Shown: positions 55,592 to 63,895 of the stretch, one piece after another
How positions within the stretch are numbered: position 1 is the stretch's first letter
Layout: each line of letters opens with the position of its first letter
NCBI RefSeq assembly: GCF_011045115.1
Contig: NZ_JAAKZG010000003.1
Coordinates: forward strand, 574,781 to 638,780
DNA length: 64,000 nucleotides
Direction: 5' to 3'
From: Mesorhizobium zhangyense
GTDB taxonomy: Bacteria; Pseudomonadota; Alphaproteobacteria; Rhizobiales; Rhizobiaceae
Translations under genes and position numbers: made by a program
The notes under the pieces: model-generated
The model's database searches: none
Seen by the model: the letters and a program-made list of their open reading frames with translations, nothing else
What the model was told of the DNA's origin: nothing

Positions 55592-55951
55592 TCATGTGTT
55601 CTGCTTCGGGTTCTTGGCGAGATAATCGGCAATCAATTGTTCGTCCATAACGCCGCGGAAAGCCGGAGCAATAGACCGGACTTGACTCACCATATCCCAA
55701 TCAAGCGGTCTTTCTTTTGGCGAGGACCACTTGCAATTATCTTTCTCGATCCAGTGCTGCCGTCGCTGCTCGTGAGCCTCATCGTCATATCCGAACTCAG
55801 CGCCGCAGCATCCGCATATAATGTAGGACGGATCCTTGCCGTTGGCTCCCCAAGGCATGTCCGGGTAATGATCCAGGCCACATACGCGACATTGGTATCG
55901 AGACCGATCATCGGCTTTTCCAGTTTCCCTCATCACAACAATCCCGATCAT
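55592..55951 (-). CDS. small Zn-ribbon protein
   Basis: A 119-aa protein with YQCRVCGLDHYPDMPW and YIICGCCGAEFGYDD, two Cys pairs that should bind zinc, followed by EQRRQHWIEKDNCKW. This resembles small CxxC...CCGxxFGYDD proteins often seen near toxin or immunity genes. ATG 55951 or 55933 are both possible starts. Its codon use is less GC-rich than neighbours, which suggests transfer. Function unknown. Confidence 0.7.
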   Translation of the reverse strand: MIGIVVMRETGKADDRSRYQCRVCGLDHYPDMPWGANGKDPSYIICGCCGAEFGYDDEAHEQRRQHWIEKDNCKWSSPKERPLDWDMVSQVRSIAPAFRGVMDEQLIADYLAKNPKQNT

Positions 55952-56097
55952 CCGACAGCGTAACCGACATCACACAAAGACATTTCAGACAAGCTCGACG
56001 GAAGAAATCCTTGAAGCACTTCGACTTTCCTGTCTTTCAATCGATACGGCCCAACCCTATATTGGCCCGACCTGAGCAGGCCACCCGGAGGGACAAT

Positions 56098-57186
56098 ATG
56101 GCGACCTTGCAGAATTTCGACGCCGAGATTGCGAAGACCAAACAGGTCGTCGATGACATGCGCACCAAGATCGACCAGTCCAGCACCGTGCTGGAAAAGC
56201 TCGCCACCTCCGACCAGAAGATCGGTTCTGCCGATTTCGATATCGAGAACGCCCGCATCGAGGACGTGCTGAAGCAGCAGAAGGTGATGGAAGGCAACAT
56301 TGCCGACCTCATCATCGGGCTGGAAGACGCCACCAACGTCTTCGGCACCGAGTTCGAGAGCATGAAGAACTACACCGGCTGGGAAAGCTTTGTCGGCATC
56401 TTTTCGGCCCAGAAAAAGCAGCGCATGCGCACCGACCGCGTCCGCAACATGTCGCTGGCCGGCAATCTCCAGGAGCTTCTGGCCAAATCCGACACCATCG
56501 TCGGCATCCTGAAGGCCCAGAAACAGGTTCTGGACGCCCGCTACAAGACCTCGGAAGCCAGCCTCGCCCAGGTGATCGAGCGCCGCAAGGTGACGATGAC
56601 CAATCTCGAAACGACCCAGAAGCGCATCGAGGAACTGAACCCGCTGCTGCTCGACATCGAGAACAAGATCGCGGCCTCCACCAGCCAGAAGGAGCGCACC
56701 CAGCTTGAGGGCGACCGCTCGAAGCTGGCGACCGAATACAACGAAAAACAGGCCAAGGAGCAGGAGCTGCTGGCCGAGAGCCAGACGCTGGAACGCTACA
56801 CCTCGATGTTCCAGACCTTCGTCGATTCGCTCAACAACCAGATCGCGGCGCAGAACACGCTGATCAACAAGCTGACCATCGACACCGAACAGCGCATCGT
56901 TCTCTACAAGGCGCTTGAGGACTCATTGAAGACCGCCGCGCAGCAGGATGTCGCCCACAAGATCAACACGCTGGGCAGCCAGGTCGACAACACCGCCGAG
57001 GAAACCATGGCCGGCATCGGCGCCGCCGCGCAGAAGCACATCGGCGACCTCCTCGAAATGCACGAGAAGAACATGGTCGCGACCTCGGACATCCAGCGCC
57101 GCAAGAAGCTCGCCGACGACGCCTTCGCCCGCCGCTTCGAGGAAGTGCTGAAAAAGCACAACGCCTCGGACTATGTGCGGACCTAG
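56098..57186 (+). CDS. coiled-coil protein of the AAA+ cluster
   Basis: A 362-aa, almost wholly helical protein. It starts MATLQNFDAEIAKTKQVVDD and has long heptad stretches, such as ARYKTSEASLAQVIERRKVT and QTFVDSLNNQIAAQNTLINK. No signal peptide, TM or catalytic motif. Its layout recalls TelA-like toxic-anion resistance proteins, but I cannot confirm that. GGAGGG precedes the ATG. First gene of a same-strand set; the next starts 15 bases later. Confidence 0.72.
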   Translation: MATLQNFDAEIAKTKQVVDDMRTKIDQSSTVLEKLATSDQKIGSADFDIENARIEDVLKQQKVMEGNIADLIIGLEDATNVFGTEFESMKNYTGWESFVGIFSAQKKQRMRTDRVRNMSLAGNLQELLAKSDTIVGILKAQKQVLDARYKTSEASLAQVIERRKVTMTNLETTQKRIEELNPLLLDIENKIAASTSQKERTQLEGDRSKLATEYNEKQAKEQELLAESQTLERYTSMFQTFVDSLNNQIAAQNTLINKLTIDTEQRIVLYKALEDSLKTAAQQDVAHKINTLGSQVDNTAEETMAGIGAAAQKHIGDLLEMHEKNMVATSDIQRRKKLADDAFARRFEEVLKKHNASDYVRT

Positions 57187-57201
57187 GCCCGGCATACCCG
57201 C

Positions 57202-58347
57202 ATGAGCGCCGAAACCGACGCTGCAACCCGCTATTTCGATGCCATTCGCGCCGCCCTCAGCGGCCTCGAAATCTTCATGCGCGACGATCGCTCACCGCTC
57301 TACCGGCATGGCATCGTCGCGAAAGTCGTGGCCGAATACATAGCGCGGCTGGAGAAGTCGTTCTCCTGCTGGCGTAATCGCCTCGGCTTCATGGAGACCT
57401 TCAAGATCTCGCGCGCCGAAAGCGGCTTTCCGGTCTTCCAGAACGTGCTCGAACTGGAAAACGACCGCCGCACGGCCACCGAGCGCCTCGCCGCCATCCC
57501 CTCGCCCAAAGAACTGCGCGGCGAGATGGCCGACTTCATCCTGCGCCACAAGGCATTTCCGCAGGCCCTCCAGCGCTCCATGGCCGAGCGGCTCTATCTG
57601 GAAGATGTCGAGGACGGCGCTGTCTTCGGGCCGTTTCTTCTGGCCCAGACTGCCAAGGTCTCGGTCAATCCCAAGACCGGACGGCCCTATTACCTCGTCC
57701 ATTGGGCGTCGTTCGACGGCAGCGCCAACCTGCCGCTTATCTACATGGCGACGGTGGAAGACTCTTCCGACGGCATGGTCAGGCAGCTTGTCACCAGCGA
57801 CGGCAAGCTCAACGAAAAGGTGAAGATTCCGCTTCCCGTCGACGGCCTGCTCAACCCCGAGCTCGCCCACCGCTTCGACGATTTCACTGAGAAGAACTCC
57901 GCCTACACGCTGTCGCCGGCAACCATCGCCAACAATCTCGACAAGGATTTCGAGACACTGCACCCCAAGCAATTGCGGCGCGTCGTGCTCGGTCCGTTCT
58001 ATTCGGCCGGCATCACCGAGCACAATTCGTCCGTTGCCGAAGTGCTTTCCAAGGTGCGCAAGCCGGAAAACGCCTGGCTGCTGACCTGGACCATCCAGGA
58101 GGTCTATTCGAAAGGCGAAAAGCCCGGCCGTCGCGGCCTATGGTCGAGCGAGAAGGCGACGCAGGAATTCTTCATCAACACCGACGACCTCGAAGCCGCC
58201 CGCCAGGGCGTCAGCGACTACGAGAAACACGCGCTGATCCCGCACGAAGCCTATCAGGCGCTCTATGCCGCCGGCGAGACGGAAAAGATTTTTGGCGGCT
58301 ACAAGGTGCATATCCTGTCGAACGGACAGGTGATTTCAGATGTTTAG
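57202..58347 (+). CDS. unknown 381-aa protein of the AAA+ cluster
   Basis: I do not recognise this family. It begins MSAETDAATRYFDAIRAALS, helical to about residue 130, then a mixed alpha/beta domain (RPYYLVHWASFDGSANLPLI, KQLRRVVLGPFYSAGITEHN, then WLLTWTIQEVYSKGEKPGRR). No TM or signal. A 159-bp inverted-repeat element separates it from the AAA+ gene. Cotranscription with the coiled-coil gene is likely. Confidence 0.65.
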   Translation: MSAETDAATRYFDAIRAALSGLEIFMRDDRSPLYRHGIVAKVVAEYIARLEKSFSCWRNRLGFMETFKISRAESGFPVFQNVLELENDRRTATERLAAIPSPKELRGEMADFILRHKAFPQALQRSMAERLYLEDVEDGAVFGPFLLAQTAKVSVNPKTGRPYYLVHWASFDGSANLPLIYMATVEDSSDGMVRQLVTSDGKLNEKVKIPLPVDGLLNPELAHRFDDFTEKNSAYTLSPATIANNLDKDFETLHPKQLRRVVLGPFYSAGITEHNSSVAEVLSKVRKPENAWLLTWTIQEVYSKGEKPGRRGLWSSEKATQEFFINTDDLEAARQGVSDYEKHALIPHEAYQALYAAGETEKIFGGYKVHILSNGQVISDV

Positions 58348-58372
58348 CGTGAACTTGTCGGAAGTTAGTGCA

Positions 58373-58531
58373 GCCCCTCACCCTTACCCTCTCCCCGTAA
58401 GAACGGGGAGAGGGGGGCGTCGGCGTTGCGGCCAATCTCCTTCCTACAATTTTTTTAGGGAGACGAACGAAGCTCCAACGTTGATGCCCCCCTCTCCCCG
58501 TTCTTACGGGGAGAGGGTAAGGGTGAGGGGC
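58373..58531. repeat. palindromic intergenic repeat, copy B, with 46-bp terminal inverted repeats
   Basis: The ends 58373-58418 and 58486-58531 are perfect inverted copies over 46 bases, beginning GCCCCTCACCCTTACCCTCT. The centre carries CAATTTTTTTAGGG. MITE-like: short, no coding capacity, long terminal repeats. It lies between the 381-aa gene and the AAA+ gene and could alter transcription between them. Confidence 0.8.
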
Positions 58532-58568
58532 AGCGCCAACCTTCCGCAAAATAAGCGAGGCGCGTAGT

Positions 58569-60479
58569 ATGGACACCGGCCTGACCACCATTCCCGAAGC
58601 CGATATCGAAAAGCACCGCGCCACCGCGCACAGCTTCATCACGCGCATCGTCGTGCTGGAGGATTCGTCCGGCCAGTCGGGCACCGCACTTGCCGGCACC
58701 AATCGCCGCTTCGTCTCGACCGTTTCCACCGGCTCCGTGCGCAAAACCCGTGAGATCGAGCTTGCCAAAACTGTCGGCGCGATCCGCCCCGACGATCAGC
58801 TCATGAGCATCTCGCAGCACACACTGCTTTATCGCGCGCGGCGCGGGCTTGCCATCGCGCTGGCCGTCGCAGACGTCTTCGCCCGCGGCGGCGACCTCGA
58901 AAGCCTGCAGGCGAAAAACGCCCGCGCGCCGCTGGAAGGCGACGAGGCCACGCATTTCAAGAAGCTGCTGACGGCCTCGGCCTATGTCTCGGCCTTCACG
59001 CTGGCCTCCTACCTGCTCCAGACCATCGATGCCGACGGCGAGGCCCCCAACGACATCGCCGAGCCGGACTTCCTGTTCGACACCGCGCAGGACGCACTGA
59101 AAGCGCTGATCGCCGGCCTCGACCGGGCCATTTCCGGCGCCAAGGACGACGCCGACCTGATGACGCGCGCCCGCGCCTTTGCCCGCACGGCGATCGATGG
59201 CCTGCTGACTCGAAAGGGCCGTTTCGACGGTCTCGGCACCTTCGAGAACGCGCATATCCGCATCGACGCCGACGATTTCACAATTGACGGCTTCGACGTT
59301 GCCCCGGGCAAGAAATCGAAGCCGCTGGTGATGACCTTCAAGAAGCCGGACGAGGTCGTCGGCAACCACATCGCCAAATACCAGTCGGTCAAGCTCGCCA
59401 AGATGCTGATGGCCTATGATTTCGACCGCGAGCTCAACCCCTTCGTCGAGCTCGGCGGCTTCCTCTTCACCTTCATCGGCGACGGCTCGCCCGGCACCGG
59501 CAAGACGACGCTGATCCAGATGATCGCCGGCCTGCTCCACGGCTATTGCCAGACCGCCGGCTACCAGTTCGTCTACGAGAATTTCGGTGTCGACCAGATC
59601 TCGTCCTATCAGGGCAAGTCCGGCCAGAACTGCAAGCAGTTCATCACCAACGTGCTGAACCCCCGCGCCATCGGCTTCGGCACGGTCGACGATATCGACC
59701 AGGTCGCCGCCAAGCGCTCCGACGACCGCGCCTCAGCCGGCCAGCAGGAAATCACCGGCGTGCTGATGGAAGCCTTTTCGGGTGCCTCCACCGTCATTCG
59801 CGGCAATTGCTCCTTCGGCATGTTTTCCAACTATCCCGAAAATGTCGACGACGCGCTGCGCCAGCGCGCCGGTGCCCGCTGGCTGGTCGACGGCCCGCAG
59901 AGCCGCGACGACTATATCGACATTTTCGTCCTTCTCGCCGGCAAGAACCACAAGATCCCCCTCGGTGAGCATGATCTCTACGCCGCACAGGAAATCCAGC
60001 GCGCCGTCGAAAACGCCTATGAAGGCTATTCCAAGCCGCATGAGGACGGGCTGGTAAAAGTCTACGACCGCTTCATGAAGGAGAACGGCGAGCCCAAGAC
60101 CATGGCCGATGTCGGCACCTATCTGCACCAGATCAAGGAAGCCGAGCCCCGCTTCACCGGCCGCGCCGTCAAGAACGTCACCGACGCTATCAAGATGCGC
60201 GCAATGGACATCGAGCTTCCGGACGAGTGGTTCGAGAAGCCCGAAGCCTTCATGCACAAGAGCTACGACGACAAAAAAGCCATGATCGAGGAACTGCGCG
60301 GACCGTTCTCGATGGAGATGGTCATGCAGGAGATCAACCGCTACGCCGACTCCGAATTCCGCTACTCCGACCGGTCCGACGACGCCGCCGTCGAAAAAAT
60401 GATCCGCGACACAAGACTGCGCGAGCGGGCAATCCGCGAGATCGAGGGACTAAAGGCGAAGGGGGCGTGGAATGGGTGA
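58569..60479 (+). CDS. AAA+ ATPase of the cluster
   Basis: A 636-aa protein. An all-helical N-terminal region spans about 280 residues; the AAA+ module follows with Walker A GDGSPGTGKTT (304-314), Walker B FGTVDDID (370-377) where the usual Glu is Asp, sensor 1 Asn near 421 (FSNYPEN) and a DALRQRAGAR segment with possible Arg finger. C terminus is helical and ends KAKGAWNG. A hexameric remodeller is expected. Its partners are probably the coiled-coil, DUF6638-like and DUF2333-like neighbours. Confidence 0.82.
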   Translation: MDTGLTTIPEADIEKHRATAHSFITRIVVLEDSSGQSGTALAGTNRRFVSTVSTGSVRKTREIELAKTVGAIRPDDQLMSISQHTLLYRARRGLAIALAVADVFARGGDLESLQAKNARAPLEGDEATHFKKLLTASAYVSAFTLASYLLQTIDADGEAPNDIAEPDFLFDTAQDALKALIAGLDRAISGAKDDADLMTRARAFARTAIDGLLTRKGRFDGLGTFENAHIRIDADDFTIDGFDVAPGKKSKPLVMTFKKPDEVVGNHIAKYQSVKLAKMLMAYDFDRELNPFVELGGFLFTFIGDGSPGTGKTTLIQMIAGLLHGYCQTAGYQFVYENFGVDQISSYQGKSGQNCKQFITNVLNPRAIGFGTVDDIDQVAAKRSDDRASAGQQEITGVLMEAFSGASTVIRGNCSFGMFSNYPENVDDALRQRAGARWLVDGPQSRDDYIDIFVLLAGKNHKIPLGEHDLYAAQEIQRAVENAYEGYSKPHEDGLVKVYDRFMKENGEPKTMADVGTYLHQIKEAEPRFTGRAVKNVTDAIKMRAMDIELPDEWFEKPEAFMHKSYDDKKAMIEELRGPFSMEMVMQEINRYADSEFRYSDRSDDAAVEKMIRDTRLRERAIREIEGLKAKGAWNG

Positions 60480-60503
60480 GGAATCTTTGCCCCTGCTCCG
60501 CCT

Positions 60504-60602
60504 GCCGGCACCTTCTCTTCGGATGCAGGGAGAAGGACTAAGCTCCAACGCTGACGCCCCCCTCTCCCCGTCATTCACGGGGAGAGGGTAAGGGTGAGGG
60601 GC
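60504..60602. repeat. palindromic intergenic repeat, copy C
   Basis: The right arm (60561-60602) is a good copy ending GGTAAGGGTGAGGGGC; the left arm (60505-60537) has diverged. The stretch CCAACGCTGACGCCC inside it also occurs in copies A and B with few changes. Its end lies six bases before the DUF559 start and GAGGGG serves as the ribosome site. Confidence 0.75.
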
Positions 60603-60608
60603 CTCTTG

Positions 60609-61022
60609 ATGCGCGGACCGGAGTCATCGCGAACCAACCGAGCACGATCCCTGCGCAAGGCAGACAATGATGCCGAACGCGCATTGTGGTCAGACCTGAA
60701 GGGTCGACAGGCGAACGGTGCCAAGTTTACGCGACAGCTTCCGATCGGACCATATTTCGCCGACTTTGCCTGCCGCGAAGGGCGGTTGGTGGTTGAACTC
60801 GATGGCAGCCAGCATCTAGACAACGAATATGATCGGCGACGCGATCAGTTCATGATTGCTGAAGGATGGTCCGTCTTGCGGTTCTGGAACACGGATGCAC
60901 TGACTGAGCGAGATGCTGTGATTGACACGATCATAGCCGCCCTTGAGCGCCGGCTGGATCCCGTCGAGGCCCAGGATTTGCGATTTATAGCAGCATCGAC
61001 CTACCGGGAGATCCTCTCTTGA
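60609..61022 (+). CDS. DUF559 (VSR-like) endonuclease-fold protein
   Basis: A 137-aa DUF559 protein. NDAERALWSDLKGRQANGAK leads to the core FADFACREGRLVVELDGSQH, whose Asp and Glu-x-Asp fit a PD-(D/E)xK nuclease, then RRRDQFMIAEGWSVLRFWNT. VSR-type nucleases nick DNA. It lies between inverted copies of the palindromic repeat (60570-60602 and 61034-61066) and interrupts an otherwise contiguous gene cluster, so it appears inserted. Confidence 0.85.
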   Translation: MRGPESSRTNRARSLRKADNDAERALWSDLKGRQANGAKFTRQLPIGPYFADFACREGRLVVELDGSQHLDNEYDRRRDQFMIAEGWSVLRFWNTDALTERDAVIDTIIAALERRLDPVEAQDLRFIAASTYREILS

Positions 61023-61033
61023 GCCGTCTCGTT

Positions 61034-61132
61034 GCCCCTCACCCTTACCCTCTCCCCGTGAAGGACGGGGAGAGGGGGACGTCATCGTTTGCGATCTACC
61101 TCTCCCCGTCTTTGCAGGAAAAGAGTGAGGGA
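61034..61132. repeat. palindromic intergenic repeat, copy D
   Basis: The left arm (61034-61074) starts GCCCCTCACCCTTACCCTCT; the right arm (61100-61132) is degenerate. Its first 33 bases match the reverse complement of the copy C end with one mismatch, so C and D form an inverted pair around the DUF559 gene. Confidence 0.75.
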
Positions 61133-61140
61133 CAATTCTA

Positions 61141-62433
61141 ATGGACCTCCTCCGCGACAACGATCTCATCTATGGCCGCCTGCTGCCGGTCGAAGAGCCG
61201 CATCTCATCGAGCGCTACAACAAGGCGCTGAAGGCGTTCGGGCTGAAGCCGACGAAGCTGAAATCCTTCGAGATCGACCGCTCGGGCTTTTCCCCACAGA
61301 TCGCCGAGGAACTAGATGACCGGCTCTATCTCGACCCCAACGAGGTCAACCGCCGTTTCATCATCCTCACCCCGGCACAGGCTGACCTGCCAGTCGTCCA
61401 CACCGCCTTCTCCAACACCTCGCAGCTGCTCTACGAGTTCTTCACCAAGAACTCCCGCGCCATCGACGCGCTGACGATCAAGGACGTCATCTACGGCGAG
61501 ATCGAGGATTCGGTATCCAAGGTCGAGGACATCGAAGACCTGCTGTCCATCAACCAGGTCGAGTTCCGCGTCCTGTCGGGCGAGGACGTGCTCGGCAAGG
61601 CGGCCGAACTCGGCACGCTGGTCGACAGGCTGAAGCAGGAGCCTGATGCATGGCGCGACAGCGCCATGCTGGAGCGCATGGTGGAGCTGGCCAAGGTCAC
61701 CGGTGACATCCGCGAAAACGCGCTGGTGCCGGACCAGGTCATTTTCCGCCACAACGCCTATTGGACCAGCCATTTCGGCGGGCTCTACGTCTTTGTCGAC
61801 CGCGACATGACGACCGTCATCAGCGACCCGTCGGCCCCCGGCTTCCGCCGCTCGCGGCCGTGGCAGGTTAGCTATCTCTCGATCGACGACGCCGACCGCG
61901 TCTTCCGTTTCCTCGCCTCGACGGGCCGCCTCGAACTGCCCCGTGCCTCATGGATAGAGGCGTCGAACTATCTCGAACACCGCGCCGAAATGGCGATCCT
62001 TTCGCTTATCCGCCAGTCCGAGCCCGAGCGCAGCCTCGCCAATGCCGACAAGGTCTGGCTCCAGACATGGATTCACGGCCATGCCGACCTGATCAACCGC
62101 GACGGCACTTTTCCCTTCCTCAACGCCGCCAAGCGCCAGATCGCGCAATTCGGCCAGCTCAAGCTCGATGACGTCGATCCGCTGCACCGTTTCCTGGTGG
62201 TGCGTGCCAAGCCGGACCACCCCGACGCCTGGCTGACCAACCGTCTGATCTCGGATTTCGTGCCGGCCGATTTCATCTCGCGCTATGTTTTCAACAAGCA
62301 GGGCTTCTACAAGGATTACGAGAGCTTCACCGCGCCATGGCGATCCCATGTTGTGGACCTGTTGAAAACCACATATCTGAAAGACAAGGATGCGTTTCGC
62401 GCGCGCCTTTACGGCCTGTCGGACAAGGCGTGA
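61141..62433 (+). CDS. DUF6638-like protein of the AAA+ cluster
   Basis: A 430-aa protein with no TM or signal. MDLLRDNDLIYGRLLPVEEP begins it; LSGEDVLGKAAELGTLVDRL, HNAYWTSHFGGLYVFVDRDM and RSRPWQVSYLSIDDADRVFR are conserved-looking blocks. I recall DUF6638 proteins of this form in Rhizobiales; function is unknown. It starts eight bases after repeat D, which suggests the insertion of DUF559 displaced it from the AAA+ gene. Confidence 0.7.
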   Translation: MDLLRDNDLIYGRLLPVEEPHLIERYNKALKAFGLKPTKLKSFEIDRSGFSPQIAEELDDRLYLDPNEVNRRFIILTPAQADLPVVHTAFSNTSQLLYEFFTKNSRAIDALTIKDVIYGEIEDSVSKVEDIEDLLSINQVEFRVLSGEDVLGKAAELGTLVDRLKQEPDAWRDSAMLERMVELAKVTGDIRENALVPDQVIFRHNAYWTSHFGGLYVFVDRDMTTVISDPSAPGFRRSRPWQVSYLSIDDADRVFRFLASTGRLELPRASWIEASNYLEHRAEMAILSLIRQSEPERSLANADKVWLQTWIHGHADLINRDGTFPFLNAAKRQIAQFGQLKLDDVDPLHRFLVVRAKPDHPDAWLTNRLISDFVPADFISRYVFNKQGFYKDYESFTAPWRSHVVDLLKTTYLKDKDAFRARLYGLSDKA

Positions 62434-62481
62434 TGCGGCGTCCGTTCGGCACCAGTGCTTCGCAGCTACGAGGGGGACCAG

Positions 62482-63672
62482 ATGCTTGATCCGATCGTGA
62501 ACTTCTTCACCTGGGTCTTCCAATGGATCGGCCGCGGCATCGGCCTGCTCATCGGCATCCTGTTGTGGCCCTTTATGTGGGCCGGCCGCTGGTATGGCAA
62601 TCGCGGCCTCATTCTACGGGCCGTGCTCGGGCTGATCCTGGTTGGCTTCGTCTTCCTCTACGGCTATTTCTTCTACGTCACCCAGGTCTGGAACGGTTTT
62701 GATCCCGACTACCCGACCCGGATAGCGGCGACTTCCACCACCGCCAAGGCGACGAACGCCGTTGCCGGCGATCCGATTGCGGCGGATAGCACTGGTACCG
62801 CTCAGACCGAGCAGCCCGCGACAGGCGGCGCGAGCGGCACGACGACCGCGCAGACCACGCCTCAAACCTGCAAGCGTTCCGAGATTGCCGCCGTTTCGGC
62901 CGATCTCATCGACTTCAACGTCAACAGGAACGCGTGGATTTCCTCCATGCTTGCCTCGAAGATGGGCTTCTTCGGCGTGCCGTGGCGCAACACGCCCTTC
63001 TTCGACAACAAGGCCGCCTTCCAGCTCGGCATCAATCAGGTTCTGCGCCGCACCACGACGGAGCTGGTCGATGCTCTTGGCCGTGCACGCGGCACCTCGC
63101 GCATAGACCAGAACCTGCAGGACGCCCGCACCGCGCTCGCCTGGGACGAGGACGCCTGGTATGTCGGCCTGCGCGGCCCGACCCGCCCGACACCAAGCGT
63201 CTATCGCGAGGCGATCACAAAGCTTCGCACCTTCAATGGCAGCCTGGAGAAATGCGAGGCGACATTCGACGCGCGCGCCGATAATTTGCTCCAGTTTCTC
63301 GACCGCATTTCCGGCGACATCGGCTCCACTTCCGATATTCTGCGCAGCCAGCTCGAGGCCTCCGACGCGGGCTGGTTCGATCCGCGCGCCGACGACCGCT
63401 TCTGGTTCGCCTACGGCCAGCTCTACGCCTATTACGGGATGCTGCACGCGACCCGCACGGATTTCTCGGCGGTCATCCGCGAGCGCAACATCACCACGCT
63501 GTGGGACACCATGCAGACCCAGATGCGCGACGCGCTCAACATGCAGCCCTGGATCATCTCCAACGGCAACGAGTCCAGCTTCATCTTCCCGTCGCATCTG
63601 GCGACGATGGGCTTCAACCTGCTGCGCGCCCGCTCCCAGATCGTCGAAATCCGCCAGGTGCTCGACCGGTAA
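62482..63672 (+). CDS. DUF2333-family membrane protein
   Basis: A 396-aa protein. Two N-terminal TM helices (FFTWVFQWIGRGIGLLIGIL and AVLGLILVGFVFLYGYFFYV), a Thr/Ala-rich linker to about residue 130, then a periplasmic domain with ASKMGFFGVPWRNTPFFDNK and DDRFWFAYGQLYAYYGMLHA, as in DUF2333. AGGGGG stands before the ATG. It is the membrane anchor candidate of the cluster. Confidence 0.85.
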   Translation: MLDPIVNFFTWVFQWIGRGIGLLIGILLWPFMWAGRWYGNRGLILRAVLGLILVGFVFLYGYFFYVTQVWNGFDPDYPTRIAATSTTAKATNAVAGDPIAADSTGTAQTEQPATGGASGTTTAQTTPQTCKRSEIAAVSADLIDFNVNRNAWISSMLASKMGFFGVPWRNTPFFDNKAAFQLGINQVLRRTTTELVDALGRARGTSRIDQNLQDARTALAWDEDAWYVGLRGPTRPTPSVYREAITKLRTFNGSLEKCEATFDARADNLLQFLDRISGDIGSTSDILRSQLEASDAGWFDPRADDRFWFAYGQLYAYYGMLHATRTDFSAVIRERNITTLWDTMQTQMRDALNMQPWIISNGNESSFIFPSHLATMGFNLLRARSQIVEIRQVLDR

Positions 63673-63895
63673 TAGGTCGAGCGGGGAAATAGCTGGCAAC
63701 CGGGAATGAGCATCGCGACGGCCTGAACCTTCGCGATTTCATCATTCGCCGACGACCGCTTCAGCCTGTCGCAATCCGTGTATTGCGCGGCTGTTTTGAG
63801 ACGGCGCACCCCTTCCCTCTCGGGCTTCTATGCACGCGACAAAACGCCGGGCGACCAAGCCCCGGCAATCCAGATCAAACCCGAGGGAACAGTTC

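Noticed and set aside
63690..63895. Possible ZTP (pfl) riboswitch before fhs
   Set aside because: fhs is a known target, and CGCCGGGCGA near 63846 resembles the 3' motif. The other conserved block (CACCGGGGAGC type) and the pseudoknot partner were not found, so I do not call it. A covariance-model search would decide.
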